64,000 nucleotides of DNA, taken from contig NZ_BNBI01000011.1 in assembly GCF_014655295.1 (NCBI RefSeq), positions 298,510 to 362,509 on the forward strand, in the 5' to 3' direction. Below the pieces are notes generated by a model. The model searched no databases. It saw nothing but the letters and a program-made list of their open reading frames with translations, and was not told the DNA's origin. The position numbers and the translations under genes are program-made. This DNA comes from Streptomyces fumanus. GTDB taxonomy: Bacteria > Actinomycetota > Actinomycetes > Streptomycetales > Streptomycetaceae. Shown here piece after piece: positions 8,649-17,191 of this stretch. Position 1 is the stretch's first letter, and each line of letters starts with the position of its first letter.

Positions 8649-8764
8649 CGAGCGGATGCGTGTTTGATCTGGAGAATGACACCTCTTTCGAGTGGCTGAC
8701 CGACGGATGCCTTGCCAAAGAGTTGGCCAAAGGTCTCAAGGAGACTACGAATTGGCCGTGAGCG

Positions 8765-11700
8765 CTACCCGTCCGACGGTTTGCCACCCGATCGGGGAGC
8801 GCCCACCGCGGCGCCGGCCTTGACCCCGGCGTCCTTGCCGGCGGCCGGTGCCTCGAAGGACTCCAGCGCCTCCAGCACGTCCTGCACCCGGGAGATCTCG
8901 GCGTTGATGTCCTGCCGCCGCCGGACGAGGACCTCCAGCTCGCGCTGGCCCTCCTCCACCGTACGCCGTGCCTCGCGGATCGCCTCGGCCTTCAGCTCCT
9001 CGGCCTCCTTCACCAGGGTGGCCTTCTTCTGCTCGGCCTCCTTCAGAAGCCCCTCGGCCTTCTTGACCGCGGCGATCCGGACCTTGCCCGCCTCGGAGTT
9101 GGCCTCGGAGACGATCTCCTTGGCCTTCGCCTCGGCCTTGGCGAGCTGCTCCTCGGCCGCCTTGATCAGCGCGTCGCAGCGGTCGCCGGCCGACTTCATC
9201 GTCTCGGCGGCCTCCCGGCGGGCCCGCTCGTGCAGCTCCTCGATCTCGGCGGTGAGCCGCTCGCGCAGCTCCTCGGCGCGCTCCCGGATGGCGGTGGCGT
9301 CCCGGCGGGCGCCGACCAGCAGCTCGTCGGCGTCCGTGCGGGCCTTCTCCACCCGGGTGTTGCCCTCGACGGTCGCCTCGGCGACGATCCGCTCGGCCTC
9401 CGCGCGGGCCGCGCCCACCATGCTGTCGGCCTGCGACTCGGCGTCCGCGGTGGTCTTCAGCGCCTGCTGCTGCGCCTCGGTGAGCAGCTTGTCGGCCTCG
9501 GCGGTGGTCTCCGTGATCAGCTTGTCGACCTGCTCGGCCGCCTCCGAACGCCGCTTGTTGGCGTCCTTGCGGGCCTCGTCCAGGGTGCGCTCGGCCTCCT
9601 CGCGGGCGGCGGTGGTGACCCGCTCGGCCTGGGCCGCCGCCTCCGCCTTGACCCGCTCGGCCTCGGTCCGGATCCGCTCGGCGTGCGCCTGCGCGGAGCC
9701 CACCGCCTCGGCGGCCTCGGCCCGCAACCGCTCCGCCTCGCCGGTGGCGTCCGACAGCAGCGCCTCGGCCCGCGCGGTCGCCTCCGCCCGGACCCGCTCG
9801 GCCTCGGCCGCCGCCTCGCCGCGCAGCTTCTCGGACGCCTCGGCGGCCTCCGCGCGCACCCGCCGGGCCTCGTCCGCGGCCTCGGTGCGGACCCGCTCGG
9901 CCGCCGCGGCCGTCTCGGTGCGCAGCTTGTCGGTCTCGGCGGCCGTCTGGGTGGTCAGCTTCTCGGCCTCCGAGCGGGCCTCGCTGATCAGGGTGTCCGC
10001 CTGGGTGGCCGCGTCCGAGCGGATGCGGTTGGCGTCCTCCCGGGCGTCGGCCCGGGTGCGGGCCGCGCTCTGCTCGGCCTCGGCGATGGTGTCGGACGCC
10101 TCGGTGCGCACCCGCTGGGCGTGCTCGGCGACGTCCGAGCGGATCCGCTCGGCCTCGGCGGCCGCCTCGGACACCGTCCGCTCGGCCAGCGCCTTGGCCG
10201 CCTCGGTCTCCTCGCGGGCCTCGCGGCGCAGCCGGGAGGCGTCCTCGCCGGCCCGCTCCCGCTCGGCGTAGGCGTCGGCGCGGACCCGGTCGGCCTCCTC
10301 CTCGGCCTCGCGGCGGGTCCGCTCCGCGGCGTGCTCGGCGGCGCTGCGCAGCCCGGCGATCTCCTCCTGGGCCTGCTCGTGCAGTCCGGCGACCGACTCC
10401 CGGACCTGCGTCGCGTGCTGCTCGGCGGCCGACACCAGCTCGGTGGCGCGCCGGTCGGCCTCCTCGACCAGCCGGGTGGCCTCGGCCTGCGCCTCCTCCA
10501 CGCGGGTGCGCGCGGAGGCGAGCAGCTCCTCGCTCTGCTCGCGGGCCCGCTCGCGCTCCTGGCCGGCCTCCTGCCGGGCCGAGCCCAGCAGCTCCTCGGC
10601 CTCGCGGCGGCGCCGGGCGGCCTCCTCCTGGGCGGCGGCCAGCGTCTCGGACGCCTCGGCGGCGATCCGCTCGGCGGCGGCCTGCGCCTCCGCCCGCATC
10701 CGGTCCGCGCTGTCCTGCGCCTCCGACTTCAGCCGCTCGGCCTCGGCCGCGGCCTCCGACCGCAGGCGTACGGCGACGCTCTCGCCCTCCGCGCGGGAGG
10801 CGGAGGCGTCGGCGGCGGCCTCGGTGCGCAGCCGGTCGGCCTCGGCCTCGGCCTGCTGCTGGAGCGTCCGGATCCGCTCGGCGGCCTCGGCGCGCTGCCG
10901 CTCGGTCTCCTCGGCGGCCTCCCGGCGGATCCGCTCGGCCTCCTCGCGGGCCTCGGTCAGCGCCCGCTCGGCGGCGGCCAGGCGCTCCTCGGCCTCGGTA
11001 CGCAGCCGGGTCAGCTCCTCGGCGGCCTCCGCCTGCCGGGCCGCGACGGCCCGCTCGGTCTCCTCGCGCAGCTCGCGGGCGGCGCGCTCGGCGTCGGCCT
11101 GGAGGGCCTCGGCCTGCTCGGCGGCCTCGGCGCGGTGCCGCTCGGCCTCCGCGCGGGTGCGCTCCAGCGTCTCCTCGGCCTGCCGGCGCAGGGTGGTGGC
11201 CCGCTCGATCGCCTCGGTGCGGACCTTCTCGCTGTCGGCGGTGGCGGTCCCCCGCAGCTCGTCGGCGTCGGCCTTGGCCTTGGCGAGGAGTTCCTCGGCG
11301 GACTTCGCGGCCTCCTCGATCTGCGCCACGGCCTCCCGGCGGGCCTCGGCGCGGATCTTCTCGCCCTCCTCGACCGCCTCGGCCCGCAACTGCTCGGCCT
11401 CGCCGCGCAGCTTGCGGGCCTCCTCCTGCAGCTCGACCGTCTTGGCCCGGTACTCCTTGGTGTCGTCCTTGGCCGCGCCCTTGAGCTGCTCGGCGATGTC
11501 GTGCGCCTCGGCGCGCAGCCGGTCCGCCTCGGCCTCGGCCTCCCGGCGGATCCGCTCGGCCTCCTCGGCGGCGGCGCGGGTGGTCCGCTTGGCCTCCTCG
11601 GACGCCTTGGTGAGCACGTCCTCGGCGGTCCTGGCCGCCTTGGACAACTGGGTGGCGGTCTCCTCGGCGGTGATCGTGCGGGCCTTCTCGGCGGCCTCGG

Positions 11701-12745
11701 CGACGATCTTCTCGGCCTCGGCGCGGGCGTCCGCGACGAGCTGCTCGGCCTCCGCCTTGGTGGCCTCCGCCTCCTTGGTGGCCTCGCCGACCAGCCGGGC
11801 GACCTGCTCCTTGGCGGTGCGGGTCCGGGTCTCGTTGGCCGCCTCGGCGCCGGCCAGGGCCTTGGCGGCGGACTCGCGGGCCTCGGCGACCAGCTTCTCG
11901 GCCTCCGACTGGGCCTTGCGCAGCGCCTCCTCGGCCTCGGCCATCCGCTGCTCGGCGGCGCGGCTCAGCTCCTGGGCGCGGCGGCGCGCCTCCTCGGACT
12001 CGGTGACGGTGGAGGTACGCAGCCGCTCGGCGTGGTCGGTGGCCTCCTGGGCCTGGGTGGAGGCCGCGTCGAGCAGCCGTTCGGCGTCGGCGCGGGCGCG
12101 GCGCAGGATCTGCTCGGCCTCGGCGCGCGCCGACTCGGCCTCGCCGCGCAGCTTCTGCCGGGCCTCGGCGGTCAGCCGCTCGGCCTCCGCGCGGGCGGCG
12201 GCCAGGGACTGCTCGGCCTCCGCGCGGGACTCGTCGAGGAGCCGGCGGGCCTGCTGCTCGGTGCGGGCGCGCAACTGCTCGGCCCAGGCGACGTTCTCGT
12301 TGACGTGGCTCTCGACGGTCTGCCGGCGCTCGGCCAGCTCCTGGTCGAGCTGCTGGCGCCGGGCGACCGCCTCCTGGTGCAGCTCCGCCTGGAGCCGGGC
12401 CGCCTGCTCGGCGTGCTCCTGGAGGATGCGCTGGGTCTGCGCCCGGGCCTGGCTCAGCTCGCGCTCGGCGTCGGCGCGGATCTGGTCGGCCTGCATCTGG
12501 GCGTTGCGCAGCAACTGCTCGGCCTGGTACCCGAGATCACCGCCGTCGAAGGCGGGCCGGGACATGATGGTGCGGCGCGCCTCGTGCAGCTTGGCGCGCA
12601 GCACCTCGACCTGGTAGCCGAGGTCCTCGGCGTGCTGGATCGCCTTTTCCCGCTCGGTCTTCAGCCGCTTCATCTCGGCCTCGAACCGAGAGAGGTGGTC
12701 GACGTCAGCCGCCGGCTCTCGCTCCTGGCTCTCGTAGCCCCGCAC
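8765..12745 (-). CDS. scy: Scy, giant coiled-coil polarity protein
   Basis: 1326 aa starting at GTG 12745 (VRGYESQEREPAADVDHLSRFE); this matches the known Scy N-terminus and length, and an upstream extension would be non-coding in character. After a short head and a canonical heptad coiled coil (to about residue 150), more than 1000 residues consist of imperfect A-E-A-E-R-I/L-R-x-E-A repeats on an 11/51-residue period. A conserved end follows, RRRQDINAEISRVQDVLEAL. Scy scaffolds the tip-organising centre with DivIVA and FilP and sets the number of hyphal branches. Its repeats bias all six frames, producing long spurious antisense frames over the gene. Confidence 0.95.
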   Translation of the reverse strand: MRGYESQEREPAADVDHLSRFEAEMKRLKTEREKAIQHAEDLGYQVEVLRAKLHEARRTIMSRPAFDGGDLGYQAEQLLRNAQMQADQIRADAERELSQARAQTQRILQEHAEQAARLQAELHQEAVARRQQLDQELAERRQTVESHVNENVAWAEQLRARTEQQARRLLDESRAEAEQSLAAARAEAERLTAEARQKLRGEAESARAEAEQILRRARADAERLLDAASTQAQEATDHAERLRTSTVTESEEARRRAQELSRAAEQRMAEAEEALRKAQSEAEKLVAEARESAAKALAGAEAANETRTRTAKEQVARLVGEATKEAEATKAEAEQLVADARAEAEKIVAEAAEKARTITAEETATQLSKAARTAEDVLTKASEEAKRTTRAAAEEAERIRREAEAEADRLRAEAHDIAEQLKGAAKDDTKEYRAKTVELQEEARKLRGEAEQLRAEAVEEGEKIRAEARREAVAQIEEAAKSAEELLAKAKADADELRGTATADSEKVRTEAIERATTLRRQAEETLERTRAEAERHRAEAAEQAEALQADAERAARELREETERAVAARQAEAAEELTRLRTEAEERLAAAERALTEAREEAERIRREAAEETERQRAEAAERIRTLQQQAEAEADRLRTEAAADASASRAEGESVAVRLRSEAAAEAERLKSEAQDSADRMRAEAQAAAERIAAEASETLAAAQEEAARRRREAEELLGSARQEAGQERERAREQSEELLASARTRVEEAQAEATRLVEEADRRATELVSAAEQHATQVRESVAGLHEQAQEEIAGLRSAAEHAAERTRREAEEEADRVRADAYAERERAGEDASRLRREAREETEAAKALAERTVSEAAAEAERIRSDVAEHAQRVRTEASDTIAEAEQSAARTRADAREDANRIRSDAATQADTLISEARSEAEKLTTQTAAETDKLRTETAAAAERVRTEAADEARRVRAEAAEASEKLRGEAAAEAERVRAEATARAEALLSDATGEAERLRAEAAEAVGSAQAHAERIRTEAERVKAEAAAQAERVTTAAREEAERTLDEARKDANKRRSEAAEQVDKLITETTAEADKLLTEAQQQALKTTADAESQADSMVGAARAEAERIVAEATVEGNTRVEKARTDADELLVGARRDATAIRERAEELRERLTAEIEELHERARREAAETMKSAGDRCDALIKAAEEQLAKAEAKAKEIVSEANSEAGKVRIAAVKKAEGLLKEAEQKKATLVKEAEELKAEAIREARRTVEEGQRELEVLVRRRQDINAEISRVQDVLEALESFEAPAAGKDAGVKAGAAVGAPRSGGKPSDG

Positions 12746-12789
12746 TGCGCGGTCCCATCCGTCCCCTGGTCGCAACACTCTCCGAACGA

Positions 12790-12813
12790 GCCCCGTCCGT
12801 CCGCGGACGGGGC
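12790..12813. promoter_or_regulatory. Hairpin in the scy 5' leader
   Basis: Perfect 10-bp inverted repeat gccccgtccg (12790-12799) / cggacggggc (12804-12813) with a 4-nt loop, 45-68 nt upstream of the scy GTG. In a transcript starting further upstream it would fold in the leader and could act as an attenuator or mRNA stabiliser. Inference from position only. Confidence 0.45.
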
Positions 12814-12978
12814 CCCCGGGGAATGGTGTCAGATCAACGGCGGAGCATGAGCTGCTGCCCCGGCGCTCGTCCCCCGAAACCCGGACCCCGGCATACGGCC
12901 CCGCCGGCGACGGCGGAACCGGTCGCCATGGATCGAGCGGCGACCGCACCCAACCCTACCGGCCCCTATGTACGGGGG

Positions 12979-13419
12979 TCAGTGCTCAGGTGACTCAACG
13001 GGGGCGGAAGTCACCAGTTCTGTCAGGACGCCATGGCAGTCCTTGGGGTGCAGGAAGGTGATGCGCGAGTCCATGGAGCCGCGCCGGGGCTGGTCGTAGA
13101 GCACGCGTACGCCCTTGCCGCGGATGTCCGCGGCGTCGGCGTCGACGTCGGCGGTGCCGAAGGCGATGTGGTGCACCCCCTCGCCGTTCTTGGCCAGCCA
13201 CTTCGCGACCGTGGAGTCCTCGCGGACCGGTTGGAGGAGCTGGAGGTACGAGGAGCCGCCGTCCGACGTATCGTTGATCTTGAGCATGGCCTCGCGGACG
13301 CCCTGCTCCTCGTTCACCTCGGTGTGGAAGACCTCGAAGCCGTAGGTGGTCCGGTAGAACTCGACCGTTGCGTCGAGGTCATGACAGGCGATTCCGATGT
13401 GGTCGATTCGCGTCAGCAT
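12979..13419 (-). CDS. mce: Methylmalonyl-CoA epimerase
   Basis: 146-aa VOC-fold enzyme: two beta-alpha-beta-beta-beta modules with metal ligands in DHIGIACHDLD (His7), SYLQLLQP, VHHIAFG and HGVLTEL (the Glu ligand). It interconverts (2R)- and (2S)-methylmalonyl-CoA, connecting propionyl-CoA carboxylase with the B12 mutase. It is divergent from the thiolase gene and close to meaB, in line with a short-chain acyl-CoA cluster. Length is normal for the family. Confidence 0.93.
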   Translation of the reverse strand: MLTRIDHIGIACHDLDATVEFYRTTYGFEVFHTEVNEEQGVREAMLKINDTSDGGSSYLQLLQPVREDSTVAKWLAKNGEGVHHIAFGTADVDADAADIRGKGVRVLYDQPRRGSMDSRITFLHPKDCHGVLTELVTSAPVESPEH

Positions 13420-13566
13420 GGTTTCAGTGCAGCGCTCCCGGGGTGGTTACGCAACGTGCGCGCGATCACACCGACGGCCCGGTGACGGGCGGGATACCGC
13501 TCAGTACATTCGAGTAAACCCTCGTTCACTCCTCGGCTGTGCAGGCCGGTAAGGGGATCGCAGCTC

Positions 13567-14790
13567 ATGTCTTCTGGAACGTCCGGAGCCTCCGGAACGA
13601 ACGGCACGACCTCCGTCATCGTCGCGGGCGCGCGTACCCCGATGGGACGGCTGCTGGGCTCGCTGAAGTCCTTCTCCGGGGCCGACCTCGGCGGCTTCGC
13701 GATCAAGGCCGCCCTCGACCGTGCGGGGATCGGCGGCGACCAGGTGCAGTACGTGATCATGGGTCAGGTGCTCCAGGCCGGGGCGGGGCAGATCCCGGCC
13801 CGGCAGGCCGCCGTCAAGGCCGGCATCCCGATGAACGTCCCGGCGCTCACCGTCAACAAGGTCTGCCTGTCCGGGCTGGACGCGATCGCGCTGGCCGACC
13901 AGTTGATCCGGGCCGGCGAGTTCGACGTGATCGTGGCCGGCGGCCAGGAGTCCATGACCAACGCCCCGCACCTGCTGCCCAAGTCCCGCGAGGGCTTCAA
14001 GTACGGCGCGGTCGAGCTGCTCGACGCGATGGCGTACGACGGGCTGACCGACTCCTTCGAGGGCATCGCCATGGGCGAGTCCACCGAGAAGCACAACGCC
14101 AGGCTGGGCCTCGGCCGCGCGGAGCAGGACGAGATCGCCGCCCTCTCCCACCAGCGGGCCGCCGCCGCGCAGAAGAACGGCCTGTTCGAGGCCGAGATCA
14201 CCCCGGTGGAGATCCCGCAGCGCAAGGGCGACCCGGTGCTGTTCAGCAAGGACGAGGGGATCCGCCCGGACACCACCGCCGAGTCCCTCGGCAAGCTGCG
14301 CCCGGCCTTCGCCAAGGACGGCACGATCACGGCCGGGTCGTCCTCGCAGATCTCCGACGGCGCGGCGGCCGTCGTCGTCATGAGCAAGGCCAAGGCGCAG
14401 GAGCTGGGCCTGGACTGGATCGCCGAGATCGGCGCGCACGGCAACGTGGCCGGGCCGGACAACTCTTTGCAGTCGCAGCCGTCGAACGCGATCCGGCACG
14501 CGCTGAAGAAGGAGGGCCTGGAGGTCTCGGATCTTGATCTGATCGAGATCAACGAGGCGTTCGCGGCGGTCGCCGTGCAGTCCATGAAGGACCTCGGGAT
14601 CTCCCCCGAAAAGGTGAACGTGAACGGGGGTGCGATCGCCCTCGGTCACCCGATCGGCATGTCCGGCGCCCGTCTGGTGCTCCACCTGGCGCTGGAGCTG
14701 AAGCGGCGCGGCGGCGGCGTCGGCGCGGCGGCGCTGTGCGGCGGCGGCGGCCAGGGTGACGCGCTGATCGTCCGGGTACCGAAGGTCTGA
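13567..14790 (+). CDS. Acetyl-CoA C-acetyltransferase (thiolase)
   Basis: 407 aa. The acyl-accepting cysteine is Cys100 in NKVCLSGL. NEAFAAVAV, GHPIGMSGAR (catalytic His) and CGGGGQGDA (second catalytic Cys near the C-terminus) complete the thiolase II set. It condenses or cleaves acetoacetyl-CoA and supplies C4 units to, for example, the ethylmalonyl-CoA or butyrate routes that meet the mutase pathway here. ATG 13567 is followed by a Ser/Gly-rich ~15-residue leader. meaB starts 31 bp after the stop, so the two are probably co-transcribed. Confidence 0.93.
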   Translation: MSSGTSGASGTNGTTSVIVAGARTPMGRLLGSLKSFSGADLGGFAIKAALDRAGIGGDQVQYVIMGQVLQAGAGQIPARQAAVKAGIPMNVPALTVNKVCLSGLDAIALADQLIRAGEFDVIVAGGQESMTNAPHLLPKSREGFKYGAVELLDAMAYDGLTDSFEGIAMGESTEKHNARLGLGRAEQDEIAALSHQRAAAAQKNGLFEAEITPVEIPQRKGDPVLFSKDEGIRPDTTAESLGKLRPAFAKDGTITAGSSSQISDGAAAVVVMSKAKAQELGLDWIAEIGAHGNVAGPDNSLQSQPSNAIRHALKKEGLEVSDLDLIEINEAFAAVAVQSMKDLGISPEKVNVNGGAIALGHPIGMSGARLVLHLALELKRRGGGVGAAALCGGGGQGDALIVRVPKV

Positions 14791-14821
14791 CCCGACTTCC
14801 TCTGAGTGGAACGGAGCTGTG

Positions 14822-15778
14822 ATGCAGGACGTCTCCTCGCTGGTGGCCCAGGCCAGGGAAGGCCGGCCGCGGGCCGTGGCGCGGCTGATCTCGCTGGTCG
14901 AGGGGGCGTCCCCGCAGCTCCGCGAGGTCATGGCGGCGCTGGCCCCGCTGACCGGCGGGGCGTACGTGGTCGGCCTCACCGGCTCCCCGGGCGTCGGCAA
15001 GTCGACCTCGACCTCGGCGCTGGTGACGGCGTACCGCAAGCAGGGCAAGCGGGTCGGTGTGCTCGCCGTCGACCCGTCCTCCCCGTTCTCCGGCGGTGCG
15101 CTGCTCGGCGACCGGGTGCGGATGTCGGAGCACGCCTCCGACCCCGGCGTCTACATCCGCTCCATGGCCACCCGCGGCCACCTCGGCGGCCTCGCCTGGG
15201 CCGCGCCGCAGGCCATCCGGGTGCTGGACGCGGCGGGCTGCGACGTGATCCTCGTCGAGACGGTCGGCGTCGGGCAGTCGGAGGTGGAGATCGCCTCCCA
15301 GGCCGACACCTCCGTGGTCCTGCTGGCCCCCGGCATGGGCGACGGCATCCAGGCGGCGAAGGCCGGGATACTGGAGATCGGCGACGTGTACGTGGTCAAC
15401 AAGGCCGACCGCGACGGCGCGGACGCGACGGCCCGGGAGCTGAACCACATGCTCGGCCTCGGCGAGTCCCGCGCCCCCGGCGACTGGCGGCCCCCCATCG
15501 TCAAGACGGTCGCCGCCCGCGCCGAGGGCGTCGACGAGGTCGTCGAGGCGCTGGAGAAGCACCGGGCGTGGATGGAGGAGCGGGGGGTGCTGACCGAGCG
15601 CCGGGCGGCGCGGGCCGCCCGCGAGGTCGAGACCATCGCGGTCACGGCGCTGCGCGAGCGGATCGGGGACCTGCACGGGGACCGGCGGCTGGGGGCGCTG
15701 GCGGAGCGGATCGTCGCGGGCGAGCTGGACCCGTACCGGGCGGCGGACGAACTGGTCGCGGGGCTGACGCGGGGCTGA
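14822..15778 (+). CDS. meaB: MeaB, G-protein chaperone of B12-dependent acyl-CoA mutases
   Basis: 318 aa from ATG 14822 (an in-frame GTG sits immediately before it, but GGAG at 14813-14816 is better spaced for the ATG). P-loop GSPGVGKST, then DPSSPFSGGALLGDRVRM (the family's metal/switch region), the ETVGVGQSE switch and the guanine-specificity motif NKAD. MeaB gates cofactor loading and protects methylmalonyl-CoA or isobutyryl-CoA mutase from inactivation. Its partner mutase could be the icmA product at 28 kb or a methylmalonyl-CoA mutase elsewhere. Confidence 0.93.
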   Translation: MQDVSSLVAQAREGRPRAVARLISLVEGASPQLREVMAALAPLTGGAYVVGLTGSPGVGKSTSTSALVTAYRKQGKRVGVLAVDPSSPFSGGALLGDRVRMSEHASDPGVYIRSMATRGHLGGLAWAAPQAIRVLDAAGCDVILVETVGVGQSEVEIASQADTSVVLLAPGMGDGIQAAKAGILEIGDVYVVNKADRDGADATARELNHMLGLGESRAPGDWRPPIVKTVAARAEGVDEVVEALEKHRAWMEERGVLTERRAARAAREVETIAVTALRERIGDLHGDRRLGALAERIVAGELDPYRAADELVAGLTRG

Positions 15779-15819
15779 TCCGGGGGCCAGCGCGCCGTCG
15801 CCGGGTGCCGGCGAGTGGG

Positions 15820-15902
15820 GGCTGGTCGCGCAGTTCCCCGCGCCCCTTGAGGGACGCGCGGTGAGCGCCCCGTCAGGGGCGCGGGGAACTGCGCGACCAG
15901 CC
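15820..15902. repeat. Long inverted repeat, streptomycete intergenic hairpin element
   Basis: 28-bp perfect arms (15820-15847 and 15875-15902; core tcgcgcagttccccgcgcc) around a 27-nt loop that contains further self-complementary bases. It lies between the stops of meaB and the convergent PepSY gene. From experience, the sequence motif (ggctggtcgcgcagttcccc) recurs in many Streptomyces intergenic regions, so this is probably a dispersed element serving as a bidirectional terminator. Confidence 0.85.
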
Positions 15903-15923
15903 ACAGACCACCCGCACCCGCCG

Positions 15924-16400
15924 TCAGTCGTCGTCCGCCCCGTCGCCGGAGCGCGTCTCGACCTCCCAGCCCCCGCGCCCGTCGTCGTCCAGCTCCACGG
16001 AGGTCACCGTCCCCTTGGCGGACGCCGCCGCCTGCGCCGCTGTCACCGACGTGCGCTTCAGCGCCGCCCGCACCCCGGCCGGGTCGTCGTCCTCGGCGTC
16101 GTCGGCCCGGGAGCCGAGGACCTTGCCGGTGGCCGGGTCGATCCGGACGCTGTGCCAGGTGTCGTCGCCGGCGAGGATGTCGACCTCCCAGGCCGCCGGG
16201 CGGCCGTCGTCCTCGTCCTCCAGCTCGGCGGAGACGGCCGTGCCCGCGGTGTGCCGCAGCGCGGCGGTGATGGCGTCCGCGGCGCCGACGCGGGCGGGCA
16301 CGGCCCGGTCGTCGTCCTCCGCGACCGCGAGGGCCGTGGCGGTACCCCCGCCCAGCAGGACGGCGGCGGTGACGGCGGCGATGACGGCCTTGCGCTTCAT
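15924..16400 (-). CDS. Secreted PepSY-domain protein
   Basis: 158 aa with an N-terminal signal peptide (MKRKAVIAAVTAAVLLGGGTATALA). It carries two PepSY-like repeats, ADAITAALRHTAGTAVSAELE...WEVDI...VRIDPATGKVL and a second ending GGWEVETRSGDG. It is very acidic, with DDD/DED clusters. PepSY domains are thought to inhibit proteases or bind ligands outside the membrane. Divergent from a two-component system with direct repeats between, so it is probably a target of, and accessory to, that system, an arrangement common in Streptomyces. Confidence 0.85.
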   Translation of the reverse strand: MKRKAVIAAVTAAVLLGGGTATALAVAEDDDRAVPARVGAADAITAALRHTAGTAVSAELEDEDDGRPAAWEVDILAGDDTWHSVRIDPATGKVLGSRADDAEDDDPAGVRAALKRTSVTAAQAAASAKGTVTSVELDDDGRGGWEVETRSGDGADDD

Positions 16401-16461
16401 ACGGTTTCCTCCCGAAGTGGTCCGTGACCGATGTCGATGCCCCCACCGTCGCCGACCGTCG

Positions 16462-16498
16462 CTGAACGCGCGCTGAAGCCGCCTGAAGGGATCTTCAG
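16462..16498. promoter_or_regulatory. CTGAA direct repeats: candidate response-regulator operator
   Basis: Three CTGAA units at 16462, 16473 and 16483 (11- and 10-bp steps, one helical turn), followed by the inverted unit TTCAG at 16494-16498, in the 122-bp gap between the PepSY gene and the response regulator. OmpR-family regulators bind such 11-bp-spaced direct repeats, so autoregulation plus control of the PepSY gene is likely. Confidence 0.55.
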
Positions 16499-16522
16499 GT
16501 CGGGTTTGCCACCCTGGACCGC

Positions 16523-17191
16523 ATGCGCCTGTTGATCGTGGAGGACGAGAAGCGGCTGGCCCTGTCGCTCGCCCGGGGCCTGACGGCCGAGGGCTACGCC
16601 GTGGACGTGGTCCACGACGGCCGGGAGGGCCTGCGCCGGGCCGGGGAGGGCACGTACGACCTGGTGGTCCTCGACATCATGCTGCCCGGCCTGAACGGCT
16701 ACCGGGTCTGCGCCGCCCTGCGCGCCGCCGGCCACGACGTGCCGATCCTGATGCTCACCGCGAAGGACGGCGAGTACGACGAGGCGGAGGGGCTGGACAC
16801 GGGCGCGGACGACTACCTGACCAAGCCGTTCTCCTACGTCGTCCTGGTCGCCCGGGTCAAGGCGCTGCTGCGGCGGCGCGGGCCGGGCGGCTCGGCCTCC
16901 CCGGTGCGGGTGCTCGGGGACCTGAAGGTCGACACCGCCGCGCGGCGCGTCTTCCTCGGCGCGGCCGAAGTCGCGCTCACCGCCAAGGAGTTCGCGGTCC
17001 TCGAACAGCTCGTGATGCGGGCCGGGGAGGTGGTGTCCAAGAGCGAGATCCTCGAACACGTCTGGGACTTCGCCTACGACGGCGACCCCAACATCGTCGA
17101 GGTGTACGTCAGCGCGCTCCGCCGCAAGCTGCGGGCGGAGCTGATCCGGACCGTGCGCGGCGCCGGGTACCGGCTGGAGGCCCGGCCGTGA
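16523..17191 (+). CDS. OmpR-family response regulator
   Basis: 222 aa. Receiver domain with acidic pocket VEDE (residues 6-9), phosphoacceptor Asp51 (VVLDIMLP) and conserved Lys in TKPFSY. The winged-helix DNA-binding domain runs from about residue 128 (ALTAKEFAVLEQLV ... VEVYVSALRRKL ... VRGAGYRL). The stop overlaps the start of the sensor kinase (GTGA at 17188-17191). Probably regulates the divergent PepSY gene through the CTGAA repeats. Confidence 0.92.
   Translation: MRLLIVEDEKRLALSLARGLTAEGYAVDVVHDGREGLRRAGEGTYDLVVLDIMLPGLNGYRVCAALRAAGHDVPILMLTAKDGEYDEAEGLDTGADDYLTKPFSYVVLVARVKALLRRRGPGGSASPVRVLGDLKVDTAARRVFLGAAEVALTAKEFAVLEQLVMRAGEVVSKSEILEHVWDFAYDGDPNIVEVYVSALRRKLRAELIRTVRGAGYRLEARP

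Noticed and set aside
9230..12850. Plus-strand open frame of about 1200 codons antisense to scy
   Set aside because: It is a by-product of the scy repeats: high-GC Glu/Ala/Arg codons leave all frames open. Leu/Gly-only composition, no ribosome site, no family resemblance.
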